NCBI GenBank assembly: GCA_002633005.1
Contig: NMRA01000474.1
Location: 1-62,000 of the forward strand
Reading direction: 5' to 3'
Length of the DNA: 62,000 nt
From: Phoronis australis
Taxonomy: Eukaryota; Phoronida; Phoronidae
Shown piece by piece: positions 23,201-37,598 of the stretch (positions are counted from its first letter, which is position 1; each line of letters begins with the position of its first letter). The notes below the pieces were generated by a model, which was given only the letters and a program-made list of their open reading frames with translations, made no database searches and was not told the DNA's origin. The position numbers and the translations under genes were made by a program.

Positions 23201-26200
23201 TAGTTCAGTGTGAACATTGGGTTTGCTGCATTTCAGAAATGCCATGGATAGTTTGTCAATTCAACACCAGGAGGTGCAGGAAAAACTACAAGAAACGGAA
23301 CAGGTTAGTTTTGTTTCATAAAATTTCTGAGTAGTCCTGATGCTGCCAATTAAAACTGTTCTATGTGGCAGCAGATGTAGAAACCACCCAGTGCAAAAGT
23401 TGATTTGTGTCTTTTGCAAATTCCAGTTTATTTAAACAACGTTTCATTAGTAAACTTCCAAATTTAAATATATTGTGAAAAGAAATAGAGCCGGGACTCA
23501 TGCCAAGAAACGAACTTTTCAATTATGACTTATGTCGACTTTCAAACTCTGAAATTTCCACATCCAGTAACCTGGACAAAACTTGAACCAAAACTTTTTA
23601 GTCAAATTTAAGATCACTTTCTTGGAATGTACCTAAGATAAATTGAAGTTTAATTTCAAAATTGACTCAATTGTAAGATTTGTGTAAGCCAAGACAGGGG
23701 CCGATATCTTCTCACCAACAATGTAAGCAAGCCCTTGTTTTGTGATATAGTCTGTGTTCAATATATTAGATGGCATATGTTAATGAGCCTGAAATATAAC
23801 AATAATGCTGAAGGCTTGTGTAAAATCTCACAAATTTAGGACACAATGTGACGGACAAGTGACACTGCATTTTAGCAGCATGTGTCTAACAGAGGTTCTA
23901 ACATCGACAACCATCCAGAATGCATGTCAGGGTACTCGGTGTCCAATCTTATTATCTCGCATAGTGCAGGGACAGACTATGACTTAAATTTAAGGAGGCC
24001 TTGTATTTTCATCGGATAAAATCATCTCTGAATGGGCATGTGCAAGACCTTTATCTCACATTGTTTTGAGGTTATTGTCTAGACTAGAGGCTTGTTTACC
24101 ATTGAGCTATTGGCCTTTTATGTCTCACACCTGCCTCCTGTTCAGTAACCTTAGNAGAAATGCCATGGATAGTTTGTCAATTCAACACCAGGAGGTGCAG
24201 GAAAAACTACAAGAAACGGAACAGGTTAGTTTTGTTTCATAAAATTTCTGAGTAGTCCTGATGCCGCCAATTAAAACTGTTCTATGTGGCAGCAGATGTA
24301 GAAACCACCCAGTACAAAATTTAATTTATGTCTTTTGCAAGTTCCAGTTTATGTTAGCAACGTCTCATTAGTAAACTTCCAAATTTAAATATATTGTGAA
24401 AAGAAATAGAGCCGGGACTCATGCCAAGAAACGGACTTTTCAATTATGACTGATGTCGACTTCCAAACTCTGAATTTTCCACATCCAGTAACGTAGACAA
24501 AACTTGAACCTAAACTTTTTAGTCAAATTTAAGATCACTTTCTTGGAATGTACCTAAGATAAACCAGGGCTTGGAATTTTCCGCGGAAACGCGGATTTCC
24601 GCTTTTTTCAAATGTTCTGTCCGTGCATTTTATTATATTTCCGTGTAAAAAAATCGAATTTGACATAAAAATTTCCGCAGCAAATTCCTTTCTTACCGCG
24701 GCGTTGCAGACGACGTTCACCTCGAAAAGCTGAAGTTGCTCTTTATGTTTCGGAGGAACGTAAATTGTCAACATTACCGGGGCATCTGGGATAGCGTGCT
24801 GGGATTTCCAATGGCGCCTCGTGTGATAGTAAACCGCGGTGACACATACTCCGGCCCTGCAGCCAAAATTGTGCGGGTCGGGAGTGGATAGACGAGGTAA
24901 AAAGACGCAGATGCATGTTACTGATGGTGGTAACGTTTTTTTTTTAGTCCCATTTTTTTTCGGCGTAAGGTTCATATCGACCATTTCAAGGCTGGGTAGC
25001 GCGCATGTTTTGGGCCGTAAAAGTTTCCGCGTTTTTCATCATTGGTCATTCCAAGCCCTGATAAACTGAAGTTTTATTTCAAAATTGTAAGATTTGTCTA
25101 AGTCAAGGAAGGAGCCGATGTCAGTGTAAGCGAGCCCTTGTTTTGAGATATAGTCTGCGTTCAATAAATTAGATGGCATATGTTAATGAGCCTGAAATAT
25201 AACAATAATGCTGAAGGCTTGTGTAAAATCTCACAAATTTAGGACACAATGTGACGGACAAGTGACACTGCATTATAGCAGCGTGTGTCTAACAGAGGTT
25301 CTAACACCGACAAACATCCAGAATGCATGTCAGGGTACTCGGTGTCCAATCTTATTATCTTGGATAGTGCAGGGACAGACTATGACTTAAATTTAAGGAG
25401 GCCTTGTATTTTCATCGGATAAAATCATCTCTGAATGGGCATGTGCAAGACCTTTATCTCACATTGTTTTGAGGTTATTGTCTAGACTAGAGGCTTGTTT
25501 ACCATTGAGCTATTGGCCTTTTATGTCTCACACCTGCCTCCTGTTCAGTAACCTTAGGACCTCACTAAAAAACAAGACTTTGCGAGATTACGCGAGATAT
25601 TGCCGTGTATTTCAAATGAGAACACGTGACTTTGGCCAGATTTTAGCTAGGTCCTAGCGTTACTAAACGCACGCCTGCACGACCGTTTAGTTGTGACCTT
25701 TTCCTTTACATCATGCTGCTTCTTGTACCTTGAGAATGAGGTGTGTGCCTTAAAACATGTCAGGAAAAAGAAGTTGTGTACTGTTTGGCTATGTATTAAA
25801 TGTTTGACTGTGCTTCTACTGAGCAGGTTTATCAAATAATATGTAGTACAAAATGGATGCTTTTCCATGTTCAAACTCACTATCACAGCTGCCAGCAGAC
25901 AGTATTTATGGACGTATGCAACAATGTTAGAAGCCTCATGTTCTGTTCTTTTAGGAAGTGGAGAACTACCGACAGATGTTGTCCGACACAGAGAACGAAC
26001 TGAAAGAGCTGAAAGACCAAGGAAGCACCGCGGTATGGATTAAGACTTAAACCACATCCTGGTTGTAGGCTTGGCCTGTAGATATTGAAGCTGTACAATG
26101 TTGCGGTTCTACACTCATTGTTAATTCTGTTTTACTTTTATGACTAGAACTCACAATGTAGTCATGACAATTCTGTTTCTATGTTTATTATCAGATTTTC

Positions 26201-29200
26201 ACATAGTTGAACGCATCGCAGAGTTCCAAAATAGTCTTTTTAGACCAGACTTATTGTTTACCAGTATCTGTTCAACAGATGAAATGATGTCAGTTGACAA
26301 AAGTTCTCCAACTTAATCAGCTAGCAGCCTCATTATACTTACTTCCCAGTTTGCGTGAGTTATAATTTTTTCTACTGTCCAAAAGTTTCACGGATTGGGC
26401 GAAAGAAGCAAATGTGTTAGCATGTTTTGATCTGTAAATGAATCTAGGCTTGAAGTTTTTTGTAATGCTAAGGCTTCGTTTTGTGTTCAACAGTTTTGAA
26501 ATGTTGCCTTCAGACTTTGCCATCGGAGGAGACTGAGAAAAAGATTCTTCAATTGACCTCTGACCTCCAGCAAAGAGACGCCGTGATTGAATCTCTGCGC
26601 GGTAGCAGCGATGACCCGTCCTCAGGCAGAGTGTCGGAGGCACAGCGGTCACTGGAGGAGAAACTTCTTCACCTCCAGAGGGAGCTGGAGGAACGTGGAA
26701 ATGAAACAAAGGTACAGCAATTGGCCTTTTACAAAATTTGAGAATTGTAGGACATGTTTTCCTTGTCATCTGTTGGCTGGAATTGTAGGTGAACGTTCTA
26801 TGGTTTCACTGCTTTTCTTTTGCTGCTGGAAAACCAGAATTCCCGTGATCCTTATTTGAAGATGTCGAGAAATTGTACTTTTGGTAGCGCACATTCGATG
26901 GCCAATAACACGTGATAGTGATACAACTTTTCTTCAGGATAGAACACTGAATCTTGTGCTTATGTTCATAGAATGAAGTAGACGTATGCATGATATCAAA
27001 GAGGTTGAAACAGAAGAGCATTTCATGTTCCGTTGTCCAGTACTGGTAGATTTGAGAAATTGATTCATACTGCTGCTGATACTGCTAATCCTACGACTAC
27101 TTCTACTTTTTGACCCTAAGAGTGGTGTTTTTTTTCCGGGTATCAAGTCTGTTATGATATGGGTCTTTGAATGCCAATTGGTCTTGGATCACAACTGTAT
27201 ACGTTAAAAGCGACTGGCAGTTTGTTGAGATAGAATCGTGTGTACTTTTAGATTCTGGAAGATCAGCTGGGAAAGGAGAGGGAGTCGCACGATCAGGTGA
27301 CTCGCGACTTGAAAGAGAGGCTGCAGGCGAGCGAGCAGCGCGTGCACGAGTTTGAGATAGTAGCTGACCAGATGACCAGGGATAGCCAGATGCGTGTGGG
27401 AGACATGGATGTAAGGATTTGTTTTCTCACTTTTCAGCCAGAGCACAATGTATTCAAATAGAGCGGGGTTGCATGCCTGATCCAACATGGCAAAACTTTT
27501 CAATTATTTTATTGTTGCTACGCAGATTACATGGATTTCAATGAAATGTTCTGTGTCCGCAAAAATTTGCCGTCTCAAATTATAGAAATCTGCTGTTTAG
27601 TAATGCCACTTTACAACAGATGATCCACTTTTAGATCTCATTAACATGTGCCCTTTAACCCCATGTCATATACAAAGTAGTTTCATTCAATTGTCCCTGT
27701 CATTGAGACACTTGGTGCAAAGGTCAAGGGTTCATGAATTAAACATGGCGCTACTATGTCAGGACCGTCATAAAATTTATAAGATTATTGGTTAATGTTA
27801 CAGATGAACTGTGTCCATTGATTGATTTAAAGCTGATGTTGACATCCTCTGTATTTCCCTACTGTTTTGAGGTACAGAATTAAGGCCAAGATGTTTTCCA
27901 CCTGTTTTTCATCCATGTTAAATGCTTGTTTACAGACAGGTTGTGTGTCTCAGTCCTCCATGAAAGTACACTCTTTCACTGAGATTGGTCGCGACTGAAG
28001 CATGGGCAATATTTGAGAGTTAACTCACACTAAATCGACTGTCAATTCAAAATCATGTGTGTATTAAGAATCACTAGTGCAGAGTTTCAGGCCAGTAGTA
28101 ATTACAATGCCCTTATGTTTATGAGGGGATCACAGACACTGGTTGATATCAAAATAATTGCTTTGCTTTCATTTCAGAAACTTGAAGGTATGATAAGAAG
28201 TAAGGACGAAGAAAATAAGGTGAGTTTTGGGGAGGTCACATCATCTCTGTCCATTACGCTTGTTGAGTCCATGACAACATGTCGAGCTAAAACAATAATA
28301 AGATCAACTGCAGACTTGTTTTCACGGTGAGTGGATTATATCTCTCGCCTGTATGATGACTTTTATCTCTTTGTAAGGTTTACTATTTTATTATCAGTAT
28401 ATTCATCTATTATATTACGTTTTTCCCATGTTATTTTGACCGTTTTCCAGGAACTTCAGTCTGAACTGGAGACTGCCCAGAAGGAGCTGGACGGTGAGAA
28501 GACCAACGGTGTCAAGTATCAGAAGACCATCCAGGGCCTGCTGATGGCCGTGCAAGATGTCAAGAAGCAGAAGGAAGAGTTGGCCGCGCAGGTCGCGACC
28601 TTTGAACTTGAGCTGGAGAAGTCACAACAGCAGGCTCATCAAGCACAGATGGGCAATCACAAGGTAAGTTGTCTCGGAGGAGGGTGTTGTTCTTGGATTG
28701 TTCATAGGACTTGTGGCGCTAAACTTGCTCATGTTTTCACATTCTTCTATTTGCCAGTCAAAATAGCCATTGTATGACAATTGTCGCTACTCCAGTCAAG
28801 TTTCTATTTTTCAGAAGCTCGTCACAAAAATTTTACCCAATGTTGTTTGGTTACAGCTTCTCCGTACAAACCGTGCTAAACCCAAAGTAAACTTTCCTGA
28901 ATACTTATTTTTGCTGAGAAATTTGACTAAATAAAATTTTACCTGTCTGCCATATTGTGTCCCTACCTGAAAATTTTTTACCGCAAATTTTACCTTCTTA
29001 TGCGTAGCTTGTTTCCAGAGATATCCAGAGATGTAATTTTTGATTTGTGTCTTTGCGAAATATGTCCCTGCGCTTTTGTGTTAAGATCCCATAATTCGAC
29101 AACAATTCTAGCTCGTGTTGTGTTGTGTGGTACAACTGGATGGTAACGGGTATTTCCATGGGTGGGGATTGTTCATTCATCACCTTGTGAACATCAGTTA

Positions 29201-32200
29201 GTGGTGAAATCAACTGAATATTGCTGCCCCTTCCACTGCGCCCATTATCTGATACTATACACATCTCTCCGTTGAACTTGAGTGACTTCATAAACATGGG
29301 TTCATACCAATGTACCATCAGTCAACATTCCACTATTCACAACTCGCCACAAAAGTCGATGGACTCATGGTTGGGCACTCTGCCTATTTTAGTGTCTACC
29401 ATAATCTACTTTGTGCTTTGTAGAAAGTTGAAGAGAACCAGTCGGTGCTGAACGACAAAGACGACAAAATACTGGACCTGGAACACAAACTGGGTCAACA
29501 GGAAGTGGATATGAAGGTCAGTAATTGGCGTCGAAAACATTGATTATATATGTTTAGCAAGAAGCATTAAAGTCTCAATAAACAAAATTATTTTGTTAGG
29601 TGACATAAAGCAAACAAGCCAAAGTAAAAGATTCAAAATGAGCTTGATAAGTTTCCTTTGCAGAAGTTAGAAAAGTCCGTCCAACAAAAGGAGGCTGAGC
29701 TGGCTCACCTGAAAGATCAGTTGGGACAGTCGGAAAAGTTGGTGAAGTCACGTGATGATAACGAGCAGCAGCTGCGTGACCAGTTGCAGGAAGAGCGACG
29801 GAAGAATGCGGAAACCGTGGAGACACTCGATAAAAATTATCATGTAGGTTTGGTTGATATGAATTGATATCTCAGGCTGATGAGAAATGATCATCAGTCT
29901 GATATCAGTCTGATATCATTTACAGTATCACTCATTGAAAACCTCTTTTGATCATTCAGTGATACAAAATTATGTAGTTTATGATGATTAATGATGGGGC
30001 TTCCAAGATGAATTACATTGTGAATATGAAGTCATAGAAATGGGTTATACAAATTCACATAATCTTCTTTTATGATTAACTATGATCAACCAAAATTGCC
30101 TGTGTAATGAACAGTGTCTGTGTTGTATATTTGAGATCAAATCCAACAATTAATAGAGTTTGAAGTATTCTGAGCTGATCTCGTGTTGGTCTCTCAGCAT
30201 TTTGTAGATTCGCCATTAGGATTTTTACTGAAATTAGAGTCGCACTTGTATAGCCGTACACTTCACGTGAAAGTCTATATCCGTATCTCAAGTATATTCT
30301 ATTGAACAATAAAACATGCCTTGTATTGTTTTGTTGCTAAATGAAGTCACACAACATCCTTAGCTGAACATACGAGACAGTGTAAAACGGGACAACATTT
30401 ATATTGCTGAAAGGTTGTTATCACATTCAATTGAGCAGAAATTTGTTATTGTGACTGTTATTGTGACTGTTATTGTGACTGTTGATCGATTGTAGACATT
30501 TTACGCGGACTCACAACGGCAGCTACAGAATCAGGAGAAGATTGTTCAGAGGCTGACCAACAGTCTGAGGGACAAAGACCGACAGCTGCAAGAGTACATG
30601 GACATGGTTACCAACGACGATGGTCGGTCGGAGAGGGATGTGGCGCACGACAAGATGGTGCGGAGTCTGCAGGACAGACTGAAGGAGAAGGACAGGGCAC
30701 TGGAGGTGGGTCAAAGGTCGGGGGTTCCCACTCATGGAAAACTTCAAAGTAACATAAATGGTTCATGCGTGGAAAACTCATGGGAGAATAAGACAAAAAT
30801 GATGGACTACTCGTGGATTGAATAAAAAAGGGATAAAAAGTCATGAAAACTCTTAGAAGAAAAAAGACAGAATAATGATCATGGAAAATTTGATGAAAAC
30901 CGTTTTTGCAGGTCTTACCACGAGTGCATACTTTCAATTCTCAATTATCCTTTTCAACAACCACTCTGGTGCATTATTGTATGTGTACTTTTGTGAAAAA
31001 TAATATCAACGAAAAGTAAAACTTGATTCCTTTAAAACACACACAAAGTGAATATGGCAAAATCTCACCAAAACTTCTGTCAAGAATTATTGACAAAATT
31101 GATGTCTTCTCAGTTTACAATTAGGGTTTCTAACATAGTCCTGAATGTCGAAATTTTTCTTTACTATGATTAAAGTAAAATTTACCTTGACTAATAAATT
31201 CATTATTATTGTTATTGTTATTGTTATTATTGCCAGATATTGTGTCCTTAATTGATGCGATTTTATTGTATGATGGTGAACCATGTTGGTGTAGTAATGC
31301 AGTGTTCTCCACGACCTGTTTTGACTCGACAAGGTAACGAGTTTGGATTTTGCCGCGTCGAGCTTGGGGAAAGCGCGTCGAGTTTGGGGAAAGCGCGTAA
31401 AGTTTAAAAATTGCCGCACCAGGTTTAAAACCTTGGCTGACTTGGTACTGCAGCCCTTAGCGTCTAATCAGAGCCTGATTTTACCAACAGTAAACACATA
31501 GTTCACTTTAGTAAGAAGCAGTTAAACAGCACTGTAGTCGCCATATTAAGGCACCTGGGGCAGGGGCACTTATTGTAACCCAAGGCGGTTGATACCCGGT
31601 CTCTAAAACGGGTGAAATCGGAAGCTAGGATTCATCAAATTTACGCTATGTGATGTATCTGTAGCTTGTGACAGGCTTTCAATGAAACAACAAAACTGGC
31701 GCATTGCTATCAAACTTCGTCATTGTTAAATTACGATCATTCTACAGAAAATTGTGCTGAAATCCCGGAGCGATAACTGGCCGACTTTTTGCGCCTCTGC
31801 CTAGCGATCGTCGACAGGGCTGCTTGTATAAAAATATAGTGTCGACTCTGACAACAAATTACCTGAAATCCTCACTTAAGTTTTCNTCGCTACTCCAGTC
31901 AAAATAGCCATTGTATGACAATTGTGGGGATTGTTCATTCATCACCTTGTGAACATCAGTTAGTGGTGAAATGAACTGAATATTGCTGCTCCTTCCACTG
32001 CTCCCGTTATCTGATGCTGTACACATCTCTCCGTTGGACTTGAGTGACTTCATAAACATGGGTTCATACCAATGTACCATCAGTCAACATTCCACTATTT
32101 ACAACTCGTCACAAAAGTCGATGGACTCATGGTTGGGCACTCTGCCTACTTTAGTGTCTACCATAATCTACTTTATGCTTTGTAGAAAGTTGAAGAGAAC

Positions 32201-35200
32201 CAGTCGGTGCTGAACGACAAAGACGACAAAATACTGGACCTGGAACACAAACTGGGTCAACAGGAAGTGGATGTGAAGGTCAGTAATCGGCGTCGCAAGC
32301 ATTGGTTACATGTTACAAGCAAGAAGCATTAAAGTCAATGAAAAAAATCTTTTCTGAGATGACATAAAACAAAAAAGCCAAAGTAAAAGATTCAAAATGA
32401 ACTTGATATTTAACAATAGTTTCCTTTGCAGAAGTTAGAAAAGTCCGTCCAACAAAAGGAGGCTGAGCTGGCTCACCTGAAAGATCAGTTGGGACAGTCG
32501 GAAAAGTTGGTGAAGTCACATGATGACAATGAGCAGCAGCTGCGTGACCAGTTGCAGGAAGAGCGACGGAAGAATGCGGAAACCGTGGAGACACTCGATA
32601 AAAATTATCAGGTAGGTTTGGTTGATATGAACTGATATCTCAGGCTGATGAGAAATGATCACCAGTCTGATATCAGTCTGATATCATTTACAGTATCACT
32701 CATTGAAAACCTCTTTTGATCATTCAGTGATACAAAATTATGTAATTTATGATGATTGATGATGGGGCCTCCAAGATGAATTACATTGTGTTAATATGAA
32801 GTCATAGAAATGGTTTATACAAATTCACATAATCTTCTTTTATGATTAACTATGATCAACCAAAATTGCCTGTGTGATGAGCAATATCCGTGTTGTACAT
32901 TTGAGATGCAATCCAACAATTAACAGAGTTTGAAGTGTTCTGAGCTGATCTCGTGTTGGTCTCTCAGCATTTTGTGGATTCGCTATTAGGATTTTTACTG
33001 AAATTAGGAGTCGCACTCGTATAGCCGTACACTTCACGTGAAAGTCTATATCTGTATCTCGAGCGTATTCTATTGAACAATAAAACATGCCTTGTATTGT
33101 TTTGTTGCTAAATGAAGTCACACAACATCCTCTGCTGAACGTACGAGACAGTGTAAAACGGGACAAAATTTATATTGCTGAAAGGTCGTTATCACATTCA
33201 TGTGAGCAGAAATTTGTTATTGTGAATTTTAATCGATTGTAGACATTTTACGCGGACTCACAACGGCAGCTACAGAATCAGGAGAAGATTGTTCAGAGGT
33301 TGACCAACAGTCTGAGGGACAAAGACCGACAGCTGCAAGAGTACATGGACATGGTTACCAACGACGATGGTCGGTCGGAAAGGGACGTGGCGCACGACAA
33401 GATGGTGCGGAGTCTGCAGGACAGACTGAAGGAGAAGGACAGGGCACTGGAGGTGAGTCGAAGGTCGGGGGTTACCACTCATGGAAAACTTCAAAGTAAC
33501 ATAAATGGTTCCATGCGTGGAAAACTCATGGGAGAATAAGACATAAATGATGGACAACTCGTGGATTGAATAAAAAAGGGATAAAAAGTCATTGAAAACT
33601 CTTAGAAGAAAAAAGACAAAATAATGATGGAAAATTTGATGAAAACCGTTTTTGCAGGTCTTACCACGAGTGCATACTTTCAATTCTCAATTATCCTTGT
33701 CAACAACCACTCTGATGCATTATTGTATGTGTACTTTTGTGAAAAATAATATCAACGAAAAGTAAAACTTGATTCCTTTAAAACACACACAAAGTGAAAA
33801 TGCAATATGGCAAAATCTCGCCAAAACTTCTGTCAAGAATTATTGACAAAATTGATGTCTTCTCAGTTTACAGTTAGGGTTTCTAACATTGTCCTGAATG
33901 TCGAAATTTTTCTTTACTATGGATATAAAATAAAATTTGCTTTGACTAATAAATTCATTATTATTGTTGTTGTTATTGTTATTATTGCCACATATTGTGT
34001 CCTTAATTGATGCAGTAATATAGTGTTCTCCATGACCTGTTTTGACTCGACGCGGTAATGAGTTTGGATTTTGCCGCGTCGAGTTTGGGGAAAGCACGTC
34101 GAGTTTGGAGAAAGCGTGTCAAGTTTAAAAATTGCCGCACCAGGCTTAAAACCTTGGCTGACTTGGTACTGCATCCCTCAGCATCTAATCAGAGCCGGAT
34201 TTTACCAACAGTAAACACATAGTTCACTTTAGTAAGAGGCAGTTAAACAGCACCGTATTCGCTGTATTAAGGCACCCGTGGCGGAGGCGCATATTTTAAC
34301 CCAAGGCGGTTGATACCCGGTCTCTAAAACGGGTGAAATCGGAAGCTAGGATTCATCAAATTTACGCTATGTGATGTATCTGTAGCTTGTGACAGGCTTT
34401 CAATGAAACAACAAAACTGGCGCATTGCTATCAAACTTCGTCATTGTTAAATTACGATCATTCTACAGAAAATTGTGCTGAAATCCCGGAGCGATAACTG
34501 GCCGACTTTTTGCGCCTCTGCCTAGCGATCGTCGACAGGGCTGCTTGAATAAAAATATAGTGTCGACTCTGACAACAAATTACCTGAAATCCTCACTTAA
34601 GTTTTCAAAATTGCATCCCTAAGATTTTAAGTTCCTGTGGAGTCAGTATTATGAACAAGTTAGGGTTAAATCTGCGCAAGATTGTATCCAGTAACATGAA
34701 AAAAATCTGGACGAACACAAATGTCGTAGTCACGTGACCTTTGTTTTGAAGATCGTCTGTGTTTGTGAGTGAGCGAGCGCGTGCGTATTATCAGCGTTCA
34801 TTTGCCGGAGGTGTGCATTGTAACAAAAGAAATAACACAAGCAGTATCACGAGAACGCGTTTTATTTAGCACTTGCTAATCACATCTACTATTTAAACGT
34901 GCGAGAATTGTCTCGGTAGGGCCTAAGGCCGAATGTCGTTAAGTCGCCAGGTGACTGGATGTGTGACAGTTTGAGTTATTTTCCGGGAGATTCGGGGGCG
35001 GAGGTGTCCACTATCAGTGGGGCATTTTATCAGGTAGTTTACTTTAAAAATCCCTGTTAAAAACAATGCAACAGTTTTTACGGCATTAGAAACTTTCTGA
35101 AATTAGTGCCCGATATTTATTTCTTGCCGATATGGCTACCCGGAGTAGTTTCATCAATAGTTCCCGGAGACTAATGCCTGTGATGTCAAGTGACAGGTAT

Positions 35201-37566
35201 GTAGCGCGCTTCCTAGTCATCAACGGTTTTCACGTGTAGGCCCTACAAAGTGTTAAAAAGTAGGTCACACCTGACCAGTTCAATGTACATTTTTGAAACA
35301 TATTATATAAATACCTCCGGCTGGGATGTTCTAACACTATAATGTTGACTACTGATACTGAACTCTAGAAATTTGCGTCGAGTTTGGAATTGGTATTGTG
35401 GAGAACACTGTAATATCCAATTAAGTGGGAAGGAGCCAGCTGAAAGAGGAGGGCAGGGCACTGGAGGTGGGTGGGGCAGGTAGGCGGGGTTGTTAATTCA
35501 AAGGTCAGAGTAGGCGGAGTTAGCTAATCAAGAGGTCAAATAGGAGGGAATGGGTTTATGAGGAAGACATAAAACTACGTAAATTGGCATTTAAAGAATA
35601 CTTTCCTGTCAAAAGAAAAACGTTTTTTCACTAAATCTTCTGTTTTTTATTTGATAGGTAGCATATGATGAAAAGTTTGCGGCTGTTGAAGGTCGCGACT
35701 CGGAGATCACCAAACTCAAGATGATGCTGCGAGAACGAGACCATGACCTTGAGCGAGCCAATCACATGATGTTGACTAGCGAAAACACAATTGATGTATG
35801 TATATAAGTTAATGAATCGTGTATGATGAAAACTTGGTCAAAATGAAAGTAGAATTCATTTGAAAATATACTGCTTGTATGTGGTCTTTTCCAGGTCTTC
35901 ATTAGGAGCATTGATGTGCTTACAGTTTCTAGGAATGTTTTCTGAGGCAAATAGCACTCTGTTGGGTTTTTGGTGCGTAAATAATGAGGCTATCTGTTTG
36001 CTTGTACAGTATTCTCCAGAACTTTTTCATTGAAATTTGTCGAAAAACAAAAACATTTATTTAGAAAATTAGCGTAAAATTTGTGCTTTGAATTATTGGC
36101 GATTTTAGTCAAGAAGAGATATCAACTACTGCTGCAGTGAAATCACATTTAGTCAGATACAACCTTTTTGAAAATAATAAATTCAGATTTAACGTATTCA
36201 GAAAACATCATTGACAATCTCGAGCTTCCTGTCCAGTTGTAAAACAAAAAAATGATGCAGGAAATAATTGGCCTTATAAAGACATCACTGTATTTGGCCT
36301 TATAAAGACATCACTGTATTTGGCCTCATAAAGACATCGCTGTATTTGGCCTTATAAAGACATTGCTGTATTTGGCCTTAAACCGATATCGCTGTATTTG
36401 GCCTTATAAAGACATCGCTGTATTTGGCCTTATAAAGACATCGCTGTATTTGGCCTTATAAAGACATCACTGTACTAGGTCACAGTAAGATATTGGAAGA
36501 CAAACCAGATGCAACAGAATGTTTCATCATCATCATCATCACGACTTCAGTCACAGAACGAATAATAGCCAAATATTCACACCAGAATACATAACGTATA
36601 ACAGCCAGTGACTGGATCAGAACAGCTCTAGTCCAAATGACTCACTGTACCTGTTCTAGGAGGTCTCTTCATCACTGCTTGGTGTGTATAAACAACTATT
36701 TGGCATCTCTGGTAGTATTTTGACTCCAGAAAAGCCACTTTGATGGACGGTTACCTATGAAGCCTCCTTATTATTGTCACAGGCCCGTGGGATGTGCTGT
36801 GTGTATTGTGATGTGAATATGTAGCTGTTAACGTGTGTGACTGGCATTACCATGGTGATGAGATGTGCCTAGTAGTATGTATTGAGACGTCTTTGAGATG
36901 TTGCTTCAGGTTTCTTTTAAATGTCAATATATGAAAAATTGAGAATCCAAAGTTGGTCTCCTCAGAGTCAAAACCAGGAGATAAAGGACAAAGACAAGTA
37001 TATCAAGGAGCTTGTCAACTCACTCACTTCTCTGCAATCCGCCATGGACGAGGCAGGGGATACACAGCAGCGCGCTCTTGAGGAGAAGGATAGCATTGTG
37101 AGGCGGCTGAAGCAGGCACTGGCTAGTAAGGACGAGCAGCTGCAGGAGGCGCTGGATGCAACACCGCGGCGGGATGACCTGGACCTTCAGAGGCAGCTGA
37201 GGCAGAAAGATCGTCTGCTGGAGGTAGGTTTTCTACTGAAAGGTCCATCTTTAGATACCCTCCAGTGGGCGTATGTAAGGAAATTTTTCTGTTGATATGT
37301 CCGAGGAATTTATTTGGGCAAAATGTGCGTGGTTGAATCTTAAAGCTGGAACCATCATACATTGATGAATTGATTCTTTTGGTTTTGATTTGCATGCCGG
37401 CTATAGTATCGATGTACCTAAACATATGTTTGTCACTTCCAAATGTACGTGTATGTTTGGCTTTTGGTCCTAAACTGAATTTTTTGGAATAAATGGCCTG
37501 GAATTGTCTTCAGAAAACAATGGTGTAGTTGTGTGGTCTAGGAAAACTTGCAAAACACTCTGTGTG

Positions 37567-37598
<32 letters not shown>

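Noticed and set aside
23237-24224. Two tandem functional copies of exon 5
   Set aside because: Exon phases (2 in, 0 out) mean that including both gives a stop within five codons; the flanking introns are duplicated too and an N gap separates them.
36265-36472. Regular repeats resembling a CRISPR array
   Set aside because: Units are head to tail with no unique spacers, and the context is a eukaryotic intron.
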